From Gammaproteobacteria bacterium (GTDB lineage Bacteria; Pseudomonadota; Gammaproteobacteria; UBA6429; Thiohalophilaceae): 38,734 nucleotides of DNA. A program made the translations under genes and the position numbers. The notes under the pieces were generated by a model, which saw nothing but the letters and a program-made list of their open reading frames with translations, searched no databases and had not been told where the DNA came from. The stretch is from the NCBI GenBank assembly GCA_015491815.1, contig WFVC01000029.1:1-38734 (forward strand). The letters run 5' to 3'. Of this stretch, positions 33,918 through 38,734 are shown in pieces (position 1 is the stretch's first letter; each line of letters starts with the position of its first letter).

Positions 33918-34235
33918 TTATTTAATTTTGGTCGAAGTCGAATCCTTTTCGCCCTTGTTATCCACCCAGCTGATGCTGACGGTATCACCTGCAGCAGCGC
34001 CGGTGAACTGGAAAGAGAGATAAGGGTTTTTGGAGATTGCCGGTCCCCACTGTGCAAGCACGACGGTATTGCCATTATGCTGACAGGTGACTTCCTGAAT
34101 AAAATGCGCAGGAATAAGTTTGCCGGTTTTTTTGTCCTTGCGCAGCCCGGTTTCCATTTTGTGAGTAATCAGCGCCTTGACGGTGGTGGTATCGCCTTTT
34201 AAACGGGCCCGGGCGCGAATGCTGGATTTAGCCAT
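33918..34235 (-). CDS. soxZ: SoxZ, sulfur-carrier complex subunit
   Basis: 105 residues. IRARARLKGDTTTVKALITHKMETGLRKDKKTGKLIPAHFIQEVTC and the LSFQFTGAAAGDTVSISWVDNKG segment are typical of SoxZ, the immunoglobulin-like partner of SoxY. It lacks its own signal and would be exported with SoxY by Tat. It lies between soxY and soxA. Confidence 0.95.
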   Translation of the reverse strand: MAKSSIRARARLKGDTTTVKALITHKMETGLRKDKKTGKLIPAHFIQEVTCQHNGNTVVLAQWGPAISKNPYLSFQFTGAAAGDTVSISWVDNKGEKDSTSTKIK

Positions 34236-34293
34236 GAGTGGTTCCTCTAAAAATATCTGTTCTGTATTTGTGTGTTTTTAAGCCGGGCTTTTA

Positions 34294-34758
34294 TTAACCG
34301 CCGCAGCCGCCAATGGTGACTTTGACTTCTTTACGAGCGCTATAAGTTTTACCGCCGGCGACGACGATAGCAATAATGCTGGAAGTCTTGCCCATCTTGA
34401 TGCGGGTGGAAACATAACCTTTGGCGTTAGCGGCCATTTTAAAGTTTGCCGACAGGGGAGTGCCGTTTTTCTCAGCAATAATGCCGATATCGGTTACGTC
34501 AGGCAGCGTTGTGGTAATCGAGACTGGTACGACAGCGCCGTTTTCGGCAATATCAGGAGCCTTGATGGTAATATCGCCGCTTGGCGTAGATTCAGCTGTG
34601 CCATACATGCTGGCCATCGCATCCTGAACAGATTTGGCTTCAAAAGCCGATTTAGGCCAGGCGGCAAGAACCTGACGGGGATGTAACAGACCGGCGCCTA
34701 TGGCAACCGCCACAGCTGAACCAGCCAGTGTGCCCTGTAAAAATGATCGACGTTGCAT
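34294..34758 (-). CDS. soxY: SoxY, sulfur-carrier subunit
   Basis: 154 residues. A Tat signal (MQRRSFLQGTLAGS) is followed by an immunoglobulin-like domain and the C-terminal swinging arm VTIGGCGG, whose Cys carries the sulfur substrate through the Sox cycle. Confidence 0.96.
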   Translation of the reverse strand: MQRRSFLQGTLAGSAVAVAIGAGLLHPRQVLAAWPKSAFEAKSVQDAMASMYGTAESTPSGDITIKAPDIAENGAVVPVSITTTLPDVTDIGIIAEKNGTPLSANFKMAANAKGYVSTRIKMGKTSSIIAIVVAGGKTYSARKEVKVTIGGCGG

Positions 34759-34810
34759 TCGTAATCTCCAGAAATATATTTAAATTAAGCTGTTTAAGGT
34801 GGTGTAAGGA

Positions 34811-35179
34811 TTAAAGTGTATAAACCCATTCAGTAATGGCATCAATTTCTTTTTCAGTCAGAACTTCATGCCTGCCAAAGGGGGGCATCATGGTGGCCGG
34901 GTTAGCCGCAGTTGCATCCCAAATTTGTGCGCGTAGTTTGGCCTTGTCAGGGAAGCGGTCTTTCATTGAAACCAGCGGGGGGGCAATGTTGCCGGCAAGA
35001 TGCGCACCTTCATAGTTATGGCAGGTGAAGCAATTGCCTTTTTTACGATTTTCAGCAATTTTTTTGCCTTCAGCGGCAAGGGCTTCATCGGCAACGACAA
35101 CCTGGGGTGCAAGTGCCATGGCGCTCAGTAGTGTAGCGACGGTACTGGCGGCGATTACGAGCTTAGCGGTTTTCCGCAT
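34811..35179 (-). CDS. soxX: SoxX, monohaem cytochrome subunit of SoxXA
   Basis: 122 residues: a signal peptide (to about residue 30), haem motif C50-FT-C53-H54 and a Met ligand in ATMMPPFGRHEVLTEKEIDAI, all typical of SoxX. First gene of the soxXYZA order, with a strong gaggagg ribosome site. soxB is not in this window. Confidence 0.94.
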   Translation of the reverse strand: MRKTAKLVIAASTVATLLSAMALAPQVVVADEALAAEGKKIAENRKKGNCFTCHNYEGAHLAGNIAPPLVSMKDRFPDKAKLRAQIWDATAANPATMMPPFGRHEVLTEKEIDAITEWVYTL

Positions 35180-35471
35180 GGTTTCCTCCTCGGTAATAGA
35201 CGTGTTGGTTTTTTCTGTTGGTCATAAGATATCAGGATAAAATCGTAAGTTTTATAATATAGTATTAAAACAGGTTTTTATCCTCTGTCATTAAGCAAAG
35301 ACCTTAAATATCCTGAATTTATGTTCAATTGTAGAATACCTGTAATCAGGTTCAGGATACAAGCATTGTTATAGAGCCTACTTTTTGTAGACGCAGCTCA
35401 TCGGTAGTTTATTCCAGTTCTAACTGATTTTTTTGTATGGGGTTCGCAGTTTTCATTATATTTAAACCTGT
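35180..35471 (-). promoter_or_regulatory. soxX upstream region with inverted repeats
   Basis: The motif tatcctga occurs three times: 35232-35239 (minus), 35309-35316 (plus) and 35352-35359 (minus). The last two extend to a 9-bp inverted repeat, tatcctgaa and ttcaggata. Between them, acctgtaatcaggt (35338-35351) is a perfect 5-bp-arm palindrome. These are candidate operator sites for the sox operon; the regulator is not in the window. Confidence 0.45.
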
Positions 35472-35615
35472 TTACGTGATTAGATAGCCGTTAATAAACC
35501 AGCTCATAAATACCAGGGAAAGCAGGGCGATAATAATGCTGCGATCAAAAACCCCCAGGCTCATGAGTGGCTTGTTTTTACTGCACAGGTTTTGAGAACC
35601 TTTATTCGTGGTCAT
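35472..35615 (-). CDS. Small single-helix membrane protein upstream of soxX
   Basis: 47 residues from the ATG at 35615, chosen because gtggaggag directly precedes it, the same strong type of site as soxX. The product is MTTNKGSQNLCSKNKPLM, then SLGVFDRS and a single helix IIIALLSLVFMSWFINGYLIT. I do not recognise a family. It reads towards soxX, 292 bp away, so it may be a separate small gene or share control with sox. Confidence 0.5.
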   Translation of the reverse strand: MTTNKGSQNLCSKNKPLMSLGVFDRSIIIALLSLVFMSWFINGYLIT

Positions 35616-35678
35616 GGCCGTCTCCTCCACATTTTGTCTAAATGAATAAGCACACAAAAGCTGAAAATTTCGGAAACA

Positions 35679-35817
35679 TGACTGTGTCCGAGTGTGCCGG
35701 AGAAGTTACTGTGTATTATTTTTGTTAGCGAAGGGGGGAAGATGACGCATCGGAGGCATTATTGTCAAGAGTTTCGTAATATATTAGTTATGCGTAATAT
35801 ACTGACTGTGTCTGAGT
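35679..35817. repeat. Repeated motifs upstream of the small membrane gene
   Basis: tgactgtgtccgagt (35679-35693) and tgactgtgtctgagt (35803-35817) are 15-bp direct repeats with one difference. Just before the second, cgtaatata occurs twice (35775-35783 and 35793-35801) with an 18-bp period. No gene lies here; regulatory sites are possible. Confidence 0.45.
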
Positions 35818-35912
35818 CATTGATGTCACCATGAAAATCCGTGCTTGTTATTGTTTTCGGGAATTATGCCTGATGATACAAAATGGATTGTTTTGTGCTT
35901 TATATTATTCAT

Positions 35913-37391
35913 TTATTCGCTGAAAATTTCGTTTAACAAAGCCAGTTCTTCGTGCATTTGCTGGATCCGTCCTTCGATCCTGGCATTGTCGTAGAAGCTG
36001 AGTCCCGGAGTTTTGAGTGCGCCTTTTAACTGACTCAGAGCCTGATGGGGCTGGCCGTTCAGATAATAATATTCGCCTCTGGCGGCTTTGGCGTCGGCTT
36101 CATGTCCGAGTTTGTTTTCCGCCTCGGCAAGCAGTTTATAAAGTATAGGTTCGCTGCGATCGGTGCGTAAATAGTCACGTAGAATTTGGCGGGCCTGTTT
36201 GTAATTTTTTGCTTTCAGTAAGGCCTGAGCATAGTTCTGGGTGATGGGGAGATTGCCAGGATACAGGCTCAGTGAATTTTTAAAGAGCTGTTCGGCTTTT
36301 TTATAATTGCCTGCGTGAGTTTCCAGATTTGCCTGTGCGAGCAGGTAGGCGATGCGATGGGGTTCTTTTTTCAGCAGGCTCTGGATGAGCTTGCGAGCCT
36401 GATCGAACTGTTCATTTTGTATCAGGCTGAGAATATAACCATAGGTCTCTGCGTCCCGATCGAGATAGTTTTGAGCCGCCAGATTATTTTTGAAATAGTT
36501 TAAAGTTTTTACTTTATCGTTACTGGCCAGTACGCGCAGGCGACTACGGATGAGCAAGTAGTTTTTTTGATCGGTTTGTGGATGTCGGGGCAGGTTGCGG
36601 GCGCGGTTACGGGCGTCGGCAATACGGTTTTTACTAACCGGATGGGTACGCAGAAATTCCGGTGCGGACTCGCCATAAAGCCTTGAGTTTTTATCCAGCT
36701 TTTCAAAAAAACTGGCCATGCTGAAGGGGTTGTAGCCGGAATCAGAGAGCAGGGCGATGCCGATATAATCCGCTTCTTTTTCATTTGCGCGAGTAAAATC
36801 AAGTTTGCTCTGAATGGATGTGGCGGCCATGGTGGCCAGCGCCGCTTCGCCGACTTCGTAGTTTTTGCCGCCAAGAATAATGGCGGCGATCAGCGCCGCC
36901 ATCGCCGGAATATTACTGCCGCTGCCCTGTTCGTAAGCGCGCGCGTGATGGCGTTGAGTGACGTGGGCGATTTCATGCGCCATCACCGAGGCCAGTTCGC
37001 TTTCTGATTCGCTGGCCAGCAGCAGGCCGTAGTTGATGCCAATAAAGCCGCCGGGCAAAGCGAAGGCGTTGATCTGGCTATCGTTAACCATGAAAAAATA
37101 GAAATTTTTCATGCTTGAATCGCTATTGGCAATCAATGAGTAACCAAGGTTGTTAATGTATTCATGGGTGAGCGGGTCATCCAGTACGCCGCCTGCGCGG
37201 CGGATATTTCGGACGACGGCCTTGCCGGTTTCGTATTCTTCAACCGGGGTGACGCTGGCGGCGCCGCTGGCGCCGATTTCGGGCAATTCAATCGGCTGCG
37301 CCGGTAAACGTACGGGCAATAGTGAAATAAGCAAAATAAGCACAACGGCCTGTCGGAATTTGGGAAATAGCAAAAAGAGGCTCCCAGTCAT
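35913..37391 (-). CDS. bepA: Periplasmic M48 metalloprotease with TPR repeats (BepA-like)
   Basis: 492 residues: an N-terminal signal or anchor (about 12-30), an M48 domain with zinc motif H139-E140-x2-H143 (MAHEIAHVTQRHHARA) and the third ligand in NEKEADYIG, then a C-terminal TPR region (about 300-490) with repeated A-L-K-Y patterns. E. coli BepA (YfgC) controls LptD and outer-membrane protein quality. Length and order match. Confidence 0.92.
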   Translation of the reverse strand: MTGSLFLLFPKFRQAVVLILLISLLPVRLPAQPIELPEIGASGAASVTPVEEYETGKAVVRNIRRAGGVLDDPLTHEYINNLGYSLIANSDSSMKNFYFFMVNDSQINAFALPGGFIGINYGLLLASESESELASVMAHEIAHVTQRHHARAYEQGSGSNIPAMAALIAAIILGGKNYEVGEAALATMAATSIQSKLDFTRANEKEADYIGIALLSDSGYNPFSMASFFEKLDKNSRLYGESAPEFLRTHPVSKNRIADARNRARNLPRHPQTDQKNYLLIRSRLRVLASNDKVKTLNYFKNNLAAQNYLDRDAETYGYILSLIQNEQFDQARKLIQSLLKKEPHRIAYLLAQANLETHAGNYKKAEQLFKNSLSLYPGNLPITQNYAQALLKAKNYKQARQILRDYLRTDRSEPILYKLLAEAENKLGHEADAKAARGEYYYLNGQPHQALSQLKGALKTPGLSFYDNARIEGRIQQMHEELALLNEIFSE

Positions 37392-37713
37392 GGTAATGTC
37401 AATCGGGGTTATCAGGTATGGCCAAAGACGGATAAAAGCAGTAAAAGTTCGTTCAATAATGCTACCTGATGTGGATGGGTCAGGCTATTGAAAATAAGCC
37501 GTGATAAACTCTCGGCTCGCATATCCAATACAGGTAACGCTAAATAATTTATGGGGGTGGAAGCAGGCGAATACAAGAAGTTTTTGAGTGAAAGAAAAAA
37601 TTAATTTTCTCAACGGGCAAAAAATCGCAGGAAAAACAAAATATTACCGTTTGAGAATTTTAAAATTAAAGAAATGGAGTTACGCAGTAGGATTGATTTG
37701 TAGGAGTGTGAGT
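37392..37713. other. Divergent region between bepA and the rhodanese gene
   Basis: 322 bp, AT-rich towards the right. The frame could extend the rhodanese gene upstream to 37588, but the added residues (basic, no ribosome site) look like translated leader. No terminator or RNA gene was seen; promoters for both neighbours should lie here. Confidence 0.5.
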
Positions 37714-38034
37714 ATGCGTGTATTCATGGAAATTGAAGTTGCTGAATTGTTTAATCTACTTGAAAAAGATAAAAATAAGGTGAAATTAATTGATATTCGA
37801 AATTCGGGGGAGTATGACCGGGGCGCGATTCCCGGATCTGAAAATCTGCCGGTTCATGTTCTGAGTGAGAAAATAGATGAACTGGATAGAAATAAAATCC
37901 TGGTTTTTTACTGTCAGGTAGGCATTCGCTCGGCGCAGATTTGCGCCTACTTTCTGGAAAATGGGTTTAAACATGTCCATAATCTTCGTGGTGGTATGCA
38001 TGCCTGGCGGCAAAGTGGCCTGCAGGTGGCCTGA
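37714..38034 (+). CDS. Single-domain rhodanese (sulfurtransferase)
   Basis: The start at 37714 (MRVFMEIEVAELF) follows taggag and gives 106 residues, the usual single-domain size. VKLIDIRNSGEYDRGAIPGSENLPV and the active-site loop C67-QVGIRS identify a rhodanese, with the final NLRGGMHAWRQSGLQV. In sulfur oxidisers, the rhd-tusA-dsrE2 order marks a cytoplasmic sulfur relay where rhodanese loads TusA. Confidence 0.88.
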   Translation: MRVFMEIEVAELFNLLEKDKNKVKLIDIRNSGEYDRGAIPGSENLPVHVLSEKIDELDRNKILVFYCQVGIRSAQICAYFLENGFKHVHNLRGGMHAWRQSGLQVA

Positions 38035-38346
38035 GTTCAGGAAGTTAAATGTGACATGACATTTTCTCTGAAATGCGGTTTAATACCACCTGTTATATGC
38101 TTTAACAATTAACTAAATTTGGTGATTTTATAAAAATTATCAATGAGTTAAGCCGCCACTGCGGGTATGCTTCAGCGTTTGGAGCGGGCGAGGCCGATTT
38201 TGCGTTATATCAGCTTTAGCCTGAATTACTACGGTGGAAAAGTGAAAAAGAGTTGAGTTCTATAACAACTTGTCATATAAGTGTTAGCTTGATTGCTAAT
38301 TTAGAAAACTTAAAGTTAATTTTAAACGTTGTTTGAGGAGAGATTA
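38035..38346. other. Intergenic region upstream of tusA
   Basis: 312 bp without a gene. It is AT-rich with a GC-richer patch at about 38150-38205; I see no clear hairpin terminator for the rhodanese gene nor a recognisable RNA. A tusA promoter is expected in the AT-rich right part. Confidence 0.4.
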
Positions 38347-38577
38347 ATGGCCAATTTCGATGAAGAACTGGATGCAACCGGTTTGAACTGCCCCCTTCCA
38401 ATTTTGCGTGCAAAGAAAGCACTGAATGGTATGACTGCTGGTCAGGTGTTGCATATCATTGCAACTGATCCGGGTTCAGTGAAAGATTTTGAAGCTTTTG
38501 CAAAACAGACCGGTAATGATCTGGTAGAGTCCAACGAAGAAGGCGGCAAGTTTACTTTCCTTATCAAAAAGAACTAA
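38347..38577 (+). CDS. tusA: TusA-family sulfur carrier protein
   Basis: The start at 38347 follows tgaggagag; the frame from 38329 would include that ribosome site. The 76 residues contain the TusA motif LDATGLNCPLPILRAKKAL with active C15 and the core VLHIIATDPGSVKDFEAFAKQTGNDLVES. TusA carries persulfide sulfur between proteins, here probably from rhodanese to downstream oxidation enzymes with DsrE2. Confidence 0.93.
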   Translation: MANFDEELDATGLNCPLPILRAKKALNGMTAGQVLHIIATDPGSVKDFEAFAKQTGNDLVESNEEGGKFTFLIKKN

Positions 38578-38620
38578 ATCTTATATTTCTTACAAAGATT
38601 AACGTTCTTGATGTTGTACT

Positions 38621-38656
38621 CAACAACAGCCTCTTCTGAGGCTGTTGTTAGTTTTG
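38621..38656 (+). terminator. Hairpin terminator between tusA and dsrE2
   Basis: caacaacagcctc (38621-38633) pairs with gaggctgttgtta (38638-38650) around ttct, 12 of 13 positions, followed by gtttt. It should separate or attenuate tusA and dsrE2 transcription, giving more TusA. Confidence 0.75.
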
Positions 38657-38667
38657 AGAGGTGAAAA

Positions 38668-38734
38668 ATGTCCGGGAAAAAACTTGCGATTATTGCGACC
38701 AAAGGCACGCTTGACTGGGCCTATCCCCCCCTGA
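38668..38734 (+). CDS. dsrE2: DsrE2-family protein, N-terminal fragment
   Basis: Only the first 22 codons are in the window. MSGKKLAIIATKGTLDWAYPPL is the DsrE2 N-terminus (KKLAIIA-KGTLD-AYPPL), and gagaggtg precedes the ATG. DsrE2 proteins are membrane-linked partners of rhodanese and TusA in sulfur oxidisers. The gene continues beyond the right edge. Confidence 0.8.
   Translation, partial: MSGKKLAIIATKGTLDWAYPPL

Noticed and set aside
1-38734. CRISPR arrays, tRNA or rRNA genes
   Set aside because: No regularly spaced repeats and no cloverleaf or rRNA-like sequence was recognised on either strand.

Overview
The window looks like part of the chromosome of a gammaproteobacterial sulfur-oxidising chemolithotroph that can probably also respire anaerobically. 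The case rests on a soxXYZA cluster, a rhodanese-tusA-dsrE2 sulfur-relay locus at the right edge, a nitrate-type two-component system beside a periplasmic NapA-type molybdoenzyme cluster, and typical gammaproteobacterial housekeeping genes (pepN, dinB, nei, ispG, tpm, bepA). NhaD and SulP transporters fit a saline or sodium-rich habitat. I cannot name the genus from the sequence alone.

Layout. 1-1.9 kb is AT-rich accessory DNA: the end of a DUF4279 gene, a REP-associated (IS200-like) tyrosine transposase with repeats around it, and about 750 bp of non-coding DNA. 1.94-6.54 kb is a Fur-type iron locus, ftrA-[porin]-ftrB-ftrC-ftrD, for ferrous iron uptake, with an unusual outer-membrane porin gene inside the operon. 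6.57-9.19 kb is narX-narL on the minus strand. Divergent from it, 9.49-17.97 kb is a long plus-strand cluster: dihaem cytochrome c, a divergent NapA-like molybdoenzyme, napG, napH, a second napG, a FixH/YtkA-like anchored protein, a large membrane polyferredoxin, and napF. A convergent pentahaem NapC/NirT cytochrome follows (18.04-18.74 kb). No napB or napD is present in the window.

19-31 kb is mostly housekeeping: nei, pepN, dinB, a lytic transglycosylase, tpm, a metallo-beta-lactamase hydrolase, a SulP transporter, a methyltransferase, ispG and a YdcF/ElyC-like gene. Three MITE-like elements sit between genes here: two copies of one family (18.84 and 30.98 kb, same orientation) and one of a second type directly upstream of the SulP gene (25.98-26.15 kb). 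31.3-37.4 kb on the minus strand holds nhaD, soxA-Z-Y-X (transcribed X to A), a small membrane-protein gene upstream of soxX, and a BepA-type M48 protease. 37.7 kb to the end holds rhodanese, tusA and the start of dsrE2.

How the genes fit together. Thiosulfate would be oxidised in the periplasm by SoxXA and SoxYZ; soxB is not in this window. The rhodanese-TusA-DsrE2 set would carry sulfane sulfur in the cytoplasm. Quinol- and cytochrome-linked electrons could reach the NapA-like reductase through NapG/NapH polyferredoxins, the pentahaem NapC and the dihaem cytochrome, under NarXL control. The most unusual part is this reductase cluster: its catalytic subunit departs from canonical NapA near the active site, the usual NapB and NapD are absent, and it carries an extra FixH-like plus polyferredoxin module that resembles the FtrB/FtrD arrangement of the iron operon.
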